DNA from: Erodium maritimum
Taxonomy: Eukaryota > Streptophyta > Magnoliopsida > Geraniales > Geraniaceae
Length of the DNA: 64,000 nt
Direction: 5' to 3'
NCBI GenBank assembly: GCA_963921825.1
Contig: OY997588.1
Span: 82,465,043 to 82,529,042, forward strand
Position numbers and translations under genes: made by a program. The notes beneath the pieces were generated by a model. That model did not search any database and was not told the DNA's origin. It saw only the letters and a program-made list of their open reading frames with translations. Shown here piece by piece: positions 33,590 through 45,480 of this stretch (positions within the stretch are counted from its first letter, which is position 1; each line of letters starts with the position of its first letter).

Positions 33590-35205
33590 CTCTCTTTCTT
33601 ACGCCGCTCGCGGCTTCCTCTCCAGGCATCGTCCTGTCCGTCATCTCTACCACTCTTCCACCCTCTCTACTGCCTCCCTGATGCAACCATCGTCGTCCAT
33701 CTAGGGTCCGCCCGATGCAATGTGTTTCAAGACACCGCCGCCTTCGGTCTCCTCTCCGGGCTTTGTCTCGTCTACCATCTCCACCACCACAGCAGACCCC
33801 CACATACTCTCTACTGCCTCCCCGATACAACACTTTCCACTCAGCCACGATCCACCAGGGGTAATGGGGACTGTGGGTTCGCCCAGTAAACGTGCCCTCC
33901 TCCCAGGCCGGATCCGTCGCTACCCTTACTTATGCAAACCGATCACAACAGTAGAGAATATCCTATCTCGAACCCGATGACCGCCCCCGTGCAACGAGAC
34001 CTACCAGTCGGTACGCTGCTTCAAGGAAGCATGGTTGGTCCTCCACTAGGTGCCCACTACCGCCCTTCTGAATTGAGAAGGAGGACCCTAGACTACTCTC
34101 CCCGGATGGGAGAGGGCTCCGATGGGACGGACGCGAGGTTTTCAAAACGGCCTTGATGATTTCCATGAGATCTTTAGGGCACCACAAGGTGCCCTAAAGG
34201 AGCCACACCCTGGCCCCTATGAGATGAATATTATCTATTCCACAACCTCCTTCTTTCCCTAATATACTTCTTGGACGACTCTTAAGACAAAACATGCCAA
34301 TTTAAATCGAGACCAGAAACGTCTTTTAGAATTCATGCACCACTCATCGTATGAATAGGGACTCACCCCTATAGTTCTCCTTTTTTTTATCGGAGACCTA
34401 GTTATAAAGCTATTGTTTCGATTATCAAGGAAACTATATTTCGTCATTTTCTTGTTTTTCAACTAGCATATATTTAAACTTAGAAGAAGCAGCCTCCCCT
34501 CTCAAAGTTCCTTCTCTGTTGGAGATGGTTGGGGCTTCGGCCTTGGCTATTACCGGCGGAGCCTCCGTCTCCCTCTCTCTAACCCCTTTCTCCGAAGCTG
34601 TTATGGTGCCTACGATCGAGCAATGTGGGTTTGGGCAAGGGTGGGCAGCTCCGGCGGCTCGTCACGCTGCAGATTCGGCCTTATTGGTTACCTTTAGCGA
34701 GAATCTGGAGTGCGTGCTTTCTGGATTCCTCGGGTCAAGGTCCCCTGTCGAACGGTGGCGACTCTGAATCGGCTAAGGTTTATTTTTTTTCCTTTTGTGT
34801 TAGTGTTTTTCAATAACTACACTTGGGGCAGATTGGGTGTGCGCTAGTTGCACGGTTTGTGTGCACTAGTTGCACGTTTGGTGTGCACTTGTTGCACGGT
34901 TTGGTGTGCCCGTTATGTGGCACGGTTTGGTGTGCATATTGTTGCATTTTTGACGTGCACGTTGTTTGCACGTTCTAGGACGCCCTATTTCGCGTTCTGG
35001 TTTCGGTAAGGAGTCGGTAATATTATAGGCTAGTTAATCTGGAGTCTGTAATATTTATCGTTCGCTTGTGCGCTTTCATCAGATTATACGTATGTCACTT
35101 TGACTGATATATAAAATTGATGCCTCTTATTTTTCATCAAAAAAAAACTAGCATATATTTTGACCTATTTATATTCAATAAAATGTTATCGGTTATGCAA
35201 AAAAA
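33590..35205 (+). mobile_element. Non-coding poly-A retroposon, family L copy B
   Basis: The copy has a CT-rich and GC-rich 5' part (33590-33900), a middle block shared with 32829-33025, and a 3' part shared with copy A. It ends with AATAAAATG and an A run near 35200. A second retroposon (34476-35145) is inserted near its 3' end; without that it is about 0.95 kb. Short frames on both strands have no recognisable domains. The 5' boundary is approximate. Confidence 0.55.
34476..35145 (+). mobile_element. Short poly-A retroposon with 15-bp target duplication
   Basis: AACTAGCATATATTT occurs at 34461-34475 and again at 35146-35160, directly after an A run. The 670-bp unit starts GC-rich and ends T-rich. 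It includes three or four near-repeats of 'gtgcactagttgcacg' at about 34850-34970. It has no coding frame with recognisable similarity (the 82-codon frame at 34519-34767 is low-complexity). It is therefore a retroposed non-coding sequence inserted inside family L copy B. Confidence 0.75.
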
Positions 35206-35223
35206 AATCGGTTAACCAAATAC

Positions 35224-35280
35224 TCAGAACCCCAAGGGTTTCTTCTGAACCCCAAGGGTTTCTTCTGAACCCCAAGGGTT
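35224..35280. repeat. 20-bp tandem repeat, about three units
   Basis: The unit TCTTCTGAACCCCAAGGGTT is repeated nearly perfectly about 2.8 times. It lies between the poly-A end of family L copy B and the next GC-rich retroposon-like segment. Confidence 0.9.
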
Positions 35281-36137
35281 ATCACACAACCGCCCCTCTC
35301 TCGCGTCGCCATCGAAGCCTTCTCTCCCAACTCTGCTTCTCTTCAACCTCTTTTCCATCGAAGCCATAGAACCCGACCACGCCGTCACACCAGACACCAT
35401 TGCATCCATGGATCCCGACCACGGTGTACCGCCGAATATTGTTTCCCCGTTCTTGTCCCAACTCTCCCCCATCGCCTTGCCGGACATGAACCTCCCCCAC
35501 TGCTTTCCCTTTCAGATTCCGCGACTACGGGGGCTTTTCCACTGCCTGATACCGACCGCGGGCACTTCACGCCAGGGGTTCTCTCGTCGGACAATTTGCA
35601 AACTAAGCCGCAACCTCGCCTATGCGAGAAACCACAATCTTCAGCATGACCGCCCATGAGGCTGCCCCATGTTGAGTCGGGGAGGGCAACCTCGCGCCTC
35701 CACGACACACTGGAGCTCCACCAGATCTGCTTGGAGCTGGTCGTGGCCGATCCACGAAGGGCGACGGAGGCGTCACAGCCTCCTCCGGAGGAATGAGAAG
35801 ACCCGGGACTGCTGGTGCTGGGAAGTCTCGGGAAAGCCGAACTCAGAACACTATTTTCAGTATTGTTTTATGTTGCTTATTATCTGTCTTTAGTTTGATT
35901 AGGTCTTTGGTTTTGGTGGTTTAGTTATGTCTTTTCTTGTATTTTTGAAATGTTGGTAAGGGGAACTCCTGAGTTAACGTCTGCGACCGCACACAGACTA
36001 TTTCTACGGATCCATGAGCGCTGGGTGGACTACGATTGACCGGGACAAATATTTGAAATGCTAGACTGTTACGTCCTATCTTGTATGATTTATGTTTCAT
36101 GGTAATACAATACACCAGTTACTCGTTTCAAAAAAAA
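35281..36137 (+). mobile_element. Retroposon-like segment ending just upstream of SRT1
   Basis: It has the same architecture as the two retroposons to its left: a GC-rich start (35281-35830), a T-rich 3' part, and an A run at 36129-36137 after 'cagttactcgtttc'. No convincing target duplication was found, and the frames at 35385-35708 (minus) and 35408-35659 (plus) lack recognisable domains. If the call is right, its 3' end is about 215 bp upstream of the SRT1 start codon. Confidence 0.45.
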
Positions 36138-36354
36138 TATCCGGCTAATTTCCTTAAAAAAATAATCTTGTATTCGAGAGGAGTGTAGCGAGTATTTTGG
36201 CCTTTTTGGTTTCCCGTAAAAACCAAGTAGCTCCTTTTTTTTCCATCCAAGTACCGGAAGCAAAAACAGGACCTCCCGATCAACTTTCTAGAGCGAGAAA
36301 GAGCCATTTCTGGAGTGAGAAAGTCTCCCAGAGACACAGAGCAGAGCCACCGCC
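36138..36354 (+). promoter_or_regulatory. Proximal promoter and 5' UTR of SRT1
   Basis: This is the only sequence between the retroposon tail and the SRT1 start codon. No clear TATA box is visible. The last 60 bases are purine-rich and end in the favourable start context GCCACCGCC-ATG. The transcription start cannot be fixed from sequence alone. Confidence 0.4.
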
Positions 36355-39300
36355 ATGTCTCTGGGTTACGCCGAGAAGCTCTCCTACATAGAAGATGTCG
36401 GCCAAGTTGGGATGGCTGAATTTTTCGACCAACGTTGCGTTCTGCAAGAAAAAGTAAGCTTTTCGCTCCCATTCCCACTCCTCCTCTAATGGGTCTTCTT
36501 CTACGCTTCATGTTTCGTTGTTACATGTCATTCTAGTTCAGCATGTTCGGTGATCATTTAGGACTGCAATGCCCATGAATTTTTACTTAGGTCTTGCGCT
36601 TCAACTTCGATTATTCAGGACAATGGTGCATTGAAACTTTGGTTAGTTTGCTGTAGTGCTCTTTGTTGAGATCTGGGTTTTCTCGTTTGGGCTCGCTGTG
36701 ATTGAATCTGACTCGTTTTACTTGATATTGGGGCCCTAATCCATTGATGGCTCTAGGATTTAGTTGAAGTAGCGTTTAGGGGTGTCTTTTTTGTTTGATT
36801 TATCTCTGGAAATGTTGAGCATTTCATGGTTTCAAACAAATGCTTGGACAGATGTACTTTCACTTCAATGCAATGCAACTGCAGTGAACTTTGTAATTGT
36901 GCTCGGTGGAATGGTTTATGTTGTGTAATGTTACTTTACATCTCATGGCATTTGAAGGTTGTGTAATTGCGGGTAGCAGAAGAACTATTGGTATTTTTTA
37001 TGCCCTTTATCTATTCTATGAGACAGTGTGAAGATTAGTTGCACACTGGCTCCTAATGCTTATTCTATAAGACAACTATAGATTACTTTATACATCTTCA
37101 TCTCGTCCAATGCCCCTAAAGCTTTTATTATGTTTACTTCTTGTGCTAACCTTGTTCTATTTCCGGAATTGCAGATTGATCAACTTGCTGCTATAATAAA
37201 AAAGGTTTGATCCCCCGACAACTTATTCATCTCATTATTGGTACATACATTTTTATTTTGGTTATTTTTTGTCGATCAGCCTCTTTATTAAGTATTCTGT
37301 TTGTACTTGCAGAGTAAGCATCTAGTGGTGTTTACAGGTGCAGGAATATCTACTTCTTGTGGTATACCTGATTTCAGAGGACCATCTGGAATTTGGACAC
37401 TTCAGGTGAAAATTATAAATTTTATTTGTATCTAGATTTTATTGAGGTCTTTATTTTTTTTGGGGATAATTGTCAAAACATGCACTAAAGTTTCGTCCAC
37501 AAATGAAATAGTGCACAACGTTTCGTCCACGTTGTGTGGCTACCCTAAAGTTTCGTCCACAAAATGAAATAGTGCACAACGTTTCGTCCACGCTGTGTGG
37601 CTACCCTAAAGTTTCGTCCACAAATGAAATAGTGCACAACGTTTCGTCCACGTTGTGTGGCTACCCTAAAGTAATTTGCTGATTTAGGTTTCATAAGTAA
37701 TTTTAAGTAATTTTACTAACAAATGTCCGTGGACGAAACTTTAGGGTAGCCACACAACGTGGACGAAACATTGTGCACTATTTCATTTGTGGACGAAACT
37801 TTAGTGCATGTTTTGACAATTATCCTTTTTTTTTTAACTTGTCTGTTTGCACTACTTCTCCCACTACTTCGTCAAATTCATGCAAATCATGGGAGGCTTT
37901 TTCGTAACTCAGATTTATACAATATAAGTCTGTACTTGTTGGCTTTTTTCATCATGCTACAGATAAGATGATGGTTTGTCCACTACTTTTGCATGAAATT
38001 TTGTTCATTGGTTAGATTTAAATTGAACAGATCAATCCAGTAGTTTTTTGAGGCTCGTGGCGCTGAAAATGTCTTCCAAGAATTTGCATTAGCATTTGAT
38101 CCTTGGAAGTGCTTGAACCTGCTTTAGATTATCAAGTTCAAAAGTTAAACTTGGTTCTTGGTTTCCTGTATGAACCATGTTTTTTGGGATACTTTTAACA
38201 ATTTGAATTGCCTAAAATTATATTCTTAGTAATTTTATGGATCATCCAACTTCTACCTCTGCTTTAGATTGTTGTACAAAGAGAGAGAGGTGTGCTCATG
38301 TAAAGGCAAATGTGACATGGAAGGCACTGGGATCTCACTTTCTTTGATACTCTGTAAAGGGTAATCAGAAAGTATTTAGTGACAAGCAGGAGACTGTTTT
38401 TCAGTACTGATACCAACTTAAGTAACCACTGTGTAAGTGTTAGAGGCAGGTATCACCTTGTCCTATAAATCACCGTGTGTAATTATAGGCAATACAGATG
38501 GCTATTCCACTCAATAGTTATTCTCTGTCTTCTTTTTAACCTACAAATAGGCCACTTTAGGGATGTAAAGTCGTGTTTGGAAGCCATTTTAGCCAAGTTC
38601 TTCATAATATTTTAGCATTGTTTTATAATGGCCCATGCTTGTATGCACCACCTCAGTCTGCTTTTTTCTTGGCAAGAAGCGAATAGTTCATTTGAATGGT
38701 TGATTAAACTTTTCATTTATTGAGTGCAGCGTGAGGGCAAAGCCTTACCTGAAGCATCTCTTCCGTTTCATCGCGCAATGCCAAGCATGACTCATATGGC
38801 TCTGGTTGAACTAGAGAAGGCTGGCATTTTAAAGTTTGTAATTAGTCAGGTAGGGTTGCACTTGCACTGTTTCCCTTGTTTTGCTATATGCATTTTTGTA
38901 CTTATATTGAACGCACTAAGATGAAGATAATAACTTATATTGTTCTTATCTTATGTAGAGTGCCTAACTATCTTCACATAAAATAGTAGTTCGAAGTGAA
39001 TTTCTACTTTTCCTTTTTTGGTCGTGGTTTGTACTTGTAGTTAGATGAGTTCAGGTGTAATTAATTAATGTACATATCTTTTGCTATTTTTTGTTAGAAG
39101 AGTCCCCCAGTGATGGTTTTGCAATTGCTTTGAGCTTGTTGCTGACCTACAGGCATCGGGTATAATTTGAAAATTCTGCCATGCCTATGTTCTGCATTCT
39201 TAGTTTGCTAGTTACAGAGATGACATTGTCAATTCCTATTGCAATTTGGATACCTGCAAAAAATTTCCCAATGGCAATATCAGTATAAAGCTGTGTCAAT

Positions 39301-42300
39301 TAGGTTTGTGTTCTTTCAGATGGGTCCTCGCTTACTAATTTGTTATTATTAAAAAAAAAACTAATTTACTATTAAGTATGCACTCATCAACTTGATATCC
39401 TGGAGATAACTCATATTATGGAACTTTTGATGCTAGAATATTGATGGTCTCCATCTTCGATCCGGGATCCCAAGGGAGAAACTTGCTGAGCTGCATGGGA
39501 ACTCCTTCATGGAAATTTGTCCATCATGTGGTGTCGAGTAAGACACAATTTTACTCTTGCCATTTTTAATAACGGTTTAACCTACCTTTCTACTTATGGG
39601 GTTAGGGTGGGTTTAACTATTTAGTTTTACCTATTAGTTTGATATCACACATTTCTTTTGGAGACTTCTTTATTCCATTTATAGAAATTTGATATCATGA
39701 CTTCAACATGTGGAGATATATGCGAGATTTTGAGGTGGAAACTATTGGGTTAAATGAAACATCACGGCGTTGTTCAGACGCAAGTTGTGGAGCAAGACTT
39801 AAGGATACAGTTCTTGACTGGGAGGTATCTATAGTAATTGCAAATTATAATTTTTTATTTATATATATGAGCGTTTTAAGACATTTTATGTATGTCTCAT
39901 GGGATTCAGCCAACCTTCTTTTCTCTGGCACATCATTTCAGACGAACCAATTGTTTATTACTACCATATTTCTGAATATAGATTAAGTAGACACTGAAGT
40001 ACTTGCTAAGAGCTCGTTTAACGAAAGAGCTCGCTTCTATATAAGCAAGCTCATGAGTTCGAATCTTTATACATACATTAGATTTGAATTTAAATCCAAC
40101 ACTTCTTGGCTCAAGCATTAGAGAGCTTGAGCGCTGATAAAAAAGTTGTTTTAACAAAACTGTATGCCCTTGGTCCTTAGCTCAAATAGCTAGCTTTGTG
40201 TTTTATTCTAGATTGCCTCAAATCCTTTAAGAATTGAATAATAACTATGGTGGATGCAGACTAAGGCTTATCTGGGAGCTTATTTTGGGTTTGTATACCT
40301 ATGCTATCCGTTCGTGTCTCAATCATTGGCTCCAACACTTGAAGAAACCAGCAGCATAAGTTATGCCCCACGGTCCCAGCCCTAAAAAAAGTTTTGCATT
40401 GTAGGTTTATTACACAATCTAAGGTCAAGGTTGCACATTTTTCTCAATCAGAAATCGACTGCTTGACCACCTTACATACCACTAACCCTTGCTACTGATT
40501 TCCCTAAACACAAAGCCTTATAGTAATGAGTAGAGATCTCTTAGAAAACATTTGATATCCTAGCTACAAGAAAAGTTTAGAGACCAAAATTCTTGTGTGT
40601 GGAATAAGCTATAGTAAACAAATATAGCAGCTATTTTGTTGCATTGAAGTAAGTGGTACATCTTGCTACATGCTTGACGGCTATTATCTCTAGTAATTGA
40701 ATTTAATAAAAACATGCTACTCAAGATTCTGTCTCTCTCTGCAGGATGCATTGCCCTCAAAAGAAATGGATCCAGCAGAGGCACATTGTAGGATTGCTGA
40801 TGTTGTATTATGTTTAGGGACAAGGTAATAACATATTCCAGTTTTAGTCCCGTCGATCACGTGGCAGTGATAATGGGAAACAAGGTTTATGTAAATGGTT
40901 TGAAATGGCCTAATTATTAAATTACTAGAGACAATGTTAAACCACCGTATAAGGTACCAAGGATTATGTAATGACCCGCGTTCTAGAAGTGAATCTATAA
41001 CATGTTACTCCTGGCACTACCTTTCATTTGTTGCATATCTTTGATACACTTCGATTACTGTTAAAGTGTGTGTCCCACATCGGAAGTATGTGGATAAATT
41101 GCCCACTTGATAAGCATATTGACACCTCTACCCATGAACTTGAGCTTTTGGGCTGGATAGGCTTTAACAATTACTAAATCCTTTGGTTGACCTTTTTTGC
41201 ATAAATCATTTGAGGGTAATGAGAATAATACCCTGTGCAGTTTGCAGATAACTCCTGCATGCAACCTACCTCTGAAATGTCTCCGCAATGGGGGGAAGAT
41301 TGTCATTGTTAATCTCCAGGTACTTCTCTTCTGTTTTAGTTGCATTCCAATTGCTCTGTAGATGCCATCATTTAATTTGTTAATGTACTATATCTTGCAT
41401 TCAATATCACAGACATTAAGTTGAAGTCGTGTTGTTAAACCTGTAAGATGTGGGAGGAGCAGTGTGGTCGTCTCATGGCACAATTGATATTATATTGCAA
41501 CACTCTTGCTGTGTTCAGTTTTCAACAGATGTCTTCTGTTGATTTACAACTCCGCCATTGACATTTTTCTTGCAAAGAATATCTTAGCCTTGACCTGTAG
41601 CTGTATTTTGTCCTTATGGTGGGTATATTTTGTCACTGAAAGCGTGTTAGTTCATGTTGCTTCAATTATTTCTTAAATGTTTTCGTACTCCTAAGTTCTG
41701 AAAATGCTATTCGATATTGAAACCATAAAAATGAGCCCCTATTTCCCCCAAAAAAGTATCATCCGATTGCAAAGTTTCGGTTATCTATTTTTATTTGAAT
41801 TCCAATCAAGGTTGTGAGAAGAAATTAGCATATTTGGATAAAGATAGTCGATGTATCTAGTAAGTAATTCAGCAGAAAGTCAGGTACTTTAGTCAATCAT
41901 GTACTTCCTGGTTTCTTGCTGTAAAACCCTCAAGAACATATTTTATTGGCAACACGATTAATAATGTATTTGCAATTCAAATGCTCCCTTCTTTGTTTAC
42001 CTGCTTCTTTTTGTGAGATTGTCATTTTGTTTGTATTTCTTGGGTAGAGACCATTAAAGATTATTTTTCTCTTCTATACAGAAAACTCCAAAGGACAAGA
42101 AAGCTAGTTTGGTGATCCATGGCCTTGTAGATAAGGTATTTAATATATATATATATATATATATACGTTTATGAGTGTACAGAGAAACCTCTGGTCTTCG
42201 TTTGTCTGTCTGCTTCTTTGTCTCAAGCTACTAGGATAGTTTAGATTGATATATTGTTTATCGCCCATCAACATTTATGGATTTTGCATCAGACACTTTA

Positions 42301-44545
42301 AATGTTCACTTGCACGGAAGTTTCACAATTTTGGGTTTATAGAGTAGACAGTAATTATACTTCATGAAAGTGCTTGTTATTCGATAGGTTTTCTGTTAGT
42401 GGTATGTCCTTTCACTGTTTGTGCTTGTTTGAAAATGAACAGGTGATTGCAGGAGTTATGGACTTACTTAATCTGCAAATTCCTCCATATATCAGAATTG
42501 ACCTTCTCCAGATCATTATAACTCAAGCCCTGAGCTCAGGTAATATTTTATTTTAATTTTATTATTATTATTATTATTATTATTATATTCGTTAATAGGT
42601 TTGGTTTCCTTTCTGTGTCTATCTTCTGGGTTACCGAATCATTAATTATGCCAAATAATAACAACACAATGATTCAATCTCAAATGAGAAAAAATTGTCT
42701 GTTTTTGGTCTTTTTCTCAGGATGTCACTTTATCGAGTCTGTCGTTTACCGTTTCCTATTTACTCTTTGTAAATAGACATTTTCTGGATAGTCATGGAAG
42801 GGTTTTCTGTGTCTCATGTTCTTCAGCATTTAGGCAGGAGCATGATATATCGATTCCTTCTAATTTGTCTTTATTGATCAGTATGTGCCAAATGGTTATC
42901 TACTTGTCATTCGTGTTCCTATATTTGAGGCACATGAAATCAATCCAGTAGTAAATAAACCCTTTTAAACATTAGTTGAGCCTTGGTTTATTTACACAAT
43001 TACACTCCCTATTCCCTTGCAATACAGATGAACGGTTTGTGAATTGGACTCTCGGGATAGCAAGTGTGCATGGACAGAAAGCTCCATTGCCATTCATCAA
43101 ATCTGTTGAGGTGAATCCACTTTCAGAAACTCCTCGTGCTTATTATTCTGGTACAAATGTATTCATGGCCTCTTTAACGATAGTAAGTACTTACTCTGTT
43201 TGTCCCAAAATAAGTGTCACATTTGACTAATTGCAAAGATTATGCATTGAAACTGTGGTGTTCTTTCCAACTTTACGCCCGTGTGCTCACCACTCAAGTT
43301 CTAGTAACGAACTTGTTTTTTTATGGGCAATTCCAGTATAATTGCTTGCTTTGCTTTCTCTGAAATCTATGAAAAATCATATATGTTGTGAAATTGGATG
43401 AGGGTATATAAAAAATGAACCATAATACTATGAAGTTTTAGCTGCTCCTACTCCAGTGGATAAACTGCTATTGAAATGGTTATAATAGCCTTATAATGAG
43501 ATATCGTACTTGGCAAATTATTTAACTTTTCTATTTTTTTTCTAAATTATGTCTGTATCTCAGGTCTCCTTCTTAGACTGCCAAAGCTACAAAGCAGCTG
43601 TATTACATAAGGAACCATTTAAGCTGAAAAGGTAAGTGAAGCCATATTCCATGTACACAACAGCATGTGGTATCGATTGTGCTGGGATTTACAAAACCAC
43701 CCATGAAGATTAAAATGAGCATTATATTTGGTAGTATCCTATTTTTCATAGAAGCTGCAACTTGGTATAGTATTCTGTTCAAGCATATCAAATCTTAAAT
43801 AGGGTCAGGCAAGGAGGACTGAACAATGAAAACCATACTTAAGATCACACATGTTTCAGTATGGTTGTGTTATTCTAGCCTTTTCAACCTGACCTTCTGT
43901 TGGAATTCTTTATCTAACTGCAATGTATTTAAATTATTTTTAAGTTTTCATCCAAGTTTCTTAACTTTATGGATGAATTAAATATATCAGGAGAACGACG
44001 AGGATGAGAGCGTTTGAAATTGCATTGAAACTCAACTTTAGTGATGGTTGTGGTTGTCTATGCTCCCAAATTAATATCCCATTTGATTTTGAGGTGAGGA
44101 CATATGTATAATTCAGTATCCATTTGTGTATTACTTTGATTTTAACAAATAGTTGTGATCTAGCTCATCCTGTTTTCAACCTAGTTCATTTCATGGATGT
44201 ATGATGTATATATCATTAGATTGTTGAGTAATTTGTGAATGATACGTACAGGTTTCAACGGATGAATGTGATAGTGATAAGGATTCTGTACTTCAACAGC
44301 TGAGAGATACAGCACTTGAAGACTTGTGCTGTGGACAGAATGCAGTTGTTGAAAGAAAGACTGTTTTGGCTCCAAAAAGTGAAGTGACTAGCTATGCCAT
44401 TGTAACCAACATTGTCGTGCACAGTAAAAGACCGGGAACTGATTTGCTGAGTAATGGGAGCTTGAAACGACTAAATGATTGTACAAAAGGTTTCCGAACA
44501 TCTAGGAAGCGATCCAAAGGGATGCCACAGAGATCTAGATATTAG
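36355..44545 (+). CDS. SRT1: NAD-dependent protein deacylase SRT1 (SIRT6-type sirtuin), 14 exons
   Basis: Nuclear histone deacylase related to mammalian SIRT6. Exons with GT-AG borders and continuous frame: 36355-36453, 37175-37204, 37313-37405, 38730-38849, 39437-39537, 39716-39824, 40745-40824, 41241-41319, 42082-42135, 42443-42539, 43028-43182, 43564-43631, 43991-44093, 44252-44545. They encode 493 aa, close to Arabidopsis SRT1 (about 473 aa). The start [20 protein letters not shown] matches plant SRT1. The NAD motif GAGIS is at about residues 52-56, NIDG at 115-118, the catalytic His in ELHG at 134, and zinc cysteines at 142, 145, 167 and 172. The C-terminal 240 residues are the plant-specific extension, ending in a basic stretch (SRKRSKG). 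No inactivating change was seen. Exon 2 is only 30 bp, and intron 3 contains a MITE. Confidence 0.95.
37464..37825. mobile_element. Palindromic MITE in SRT1 intron 3
   Basis: The left end GGATAATTGTCAAAACATGC is the reverse complement of the right end. Complementarity continues for roughly 100 bp (gcactaaagtttcgtccac, gaaatagtgcacaa, gtttcgtccacgttgtgtgg). Inside the left arm a unit of about 60 bp is tandemly repeated three times (starting near 37501, 37561 and 37622). The right arm has one copy. T runs on both sides may be the target site. No protein is encoded. It lies between exons 3 (ends 37405) and 4 (starts 38730), so it is transcribed with SRT1 and can fold into a long hairpin. Confidence 0.85.
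41059..41226. repeat. Possible LTR/TRIM-type remnant in SRT1 intron 7
   Basis: The phrase TGTTAAAGTGTGTGTCCCAC followed by ATCGG resembles the start of many small plant LTR (TRIM) repeats, which commonly contain 'tcccacatcgg'. No matching end or target duplication was identified. It lies just upstream of exon 8 and does not affect the coding sequence. Confidence 0.25.
42142..42165. repeat. (AT)n microsatellite next to the SRT1 exon 9 donor
   Basis: About 12 AT units begin 6 bp after the donor site of exon 9 (GTATTTA at 42136). A second simple repeat, (ATT)n, lies just after the exon 10 donor near 42557-42584. Confidence 0.9.
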
Positions 44546-45480
44546 GTTCAGGACCTGCCACTTGTGATTGTACATATGCAGGTAATGTGGTTTTGAAAAC
44601 TAAAGTAGCACATGGTGTGCCCTCACCCTGACAAGTGATGATAGATAGGAAAGGAGTGACCAATACAGTTCAATAGTTCATGTTAGTATTATGGGTGTGT
44701 TCTAATGAAGATGTCTACTTTAGGCTTTTTCTTCTTCACACTCAATGCTTGTGGTACAGTAATTGTAGCACCACTACTGACATTCAGAATTTCACCAAAA
44801 CTTGATGAATATGTACTCAAACTTGCCACAACTCTAAACACAAGAGAGTAAACTTACCAGCAGCTGTAGTGGTTGACGATTGCTCAGGGAAATCTACTGG
44901 CGATTTGAAAACCGTGACCTTATTGCCACTGCCCAGGTGATTTTAACTCAATGACAAAGTCTCAACCGATTGGAATCGCCGATGCCTTGGTGAAACCAAA
45001 TACTTTGACCATCACCTTTTCGCTGCATTTATTGTTGTTCGCCATGTGCCCTACTCATGGGGCTGAAAATATTCATCATGCAGTATGGAAGATGGTTAAG
45101 TACTGATCGATTCCAGAAGGACTAGAGGTATCATTAGTATCTTCGTTAAAATTAGGAGATGTGAACTGTCACTTTCACATTCCCGAAATGAAAAACAAAA
45201 AGACAAAAAGTGAAACTTTGTATTTTTAGCATTTGGCAACACTTTATTGGTAATATTAGTGAAGTCCAAACGTTAAATTGACAGCAAAATTAGGGCTAGA
45301 AAGAAAGACATCGAAATAAAATGAAATGAGAGCGAGAGACTTGAGTCGTGACCCGTGGGTAATAGACACTAAGCCTATAGCAATAAACCTAGTGAATCAA
45401 GGGCAGTCTAACAAAACATCGTGATCACTTGGTTGACTACTCAATTGTAGCACATAGGTCTCATTATCTAACTCAACCTA
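44546..45480. other. SRT1 3' flank, no gene
   Basis: The 3' untranslated region of SRT1 begins at 44546, but no clear polyadenylation signal was fixed. The rest is AT-rich with no supported frame. Confidence 0.5.

Noticed and set aside
37759..37971. Short open frame beginning in the SRT1 intron 3 MITE
   Set aside because: It starts within a non-coding inverted repeat and runs into ordinary intron sequence; no similarity to known proteins.
40030..40150. B-box-like 'gagttcgaatc' followed by an A-box-like 'tggctcaagc' in an SRT1 intron
   Set aside because: The order is wrong for a polymerase III promoter, and no tail or duplication was found.
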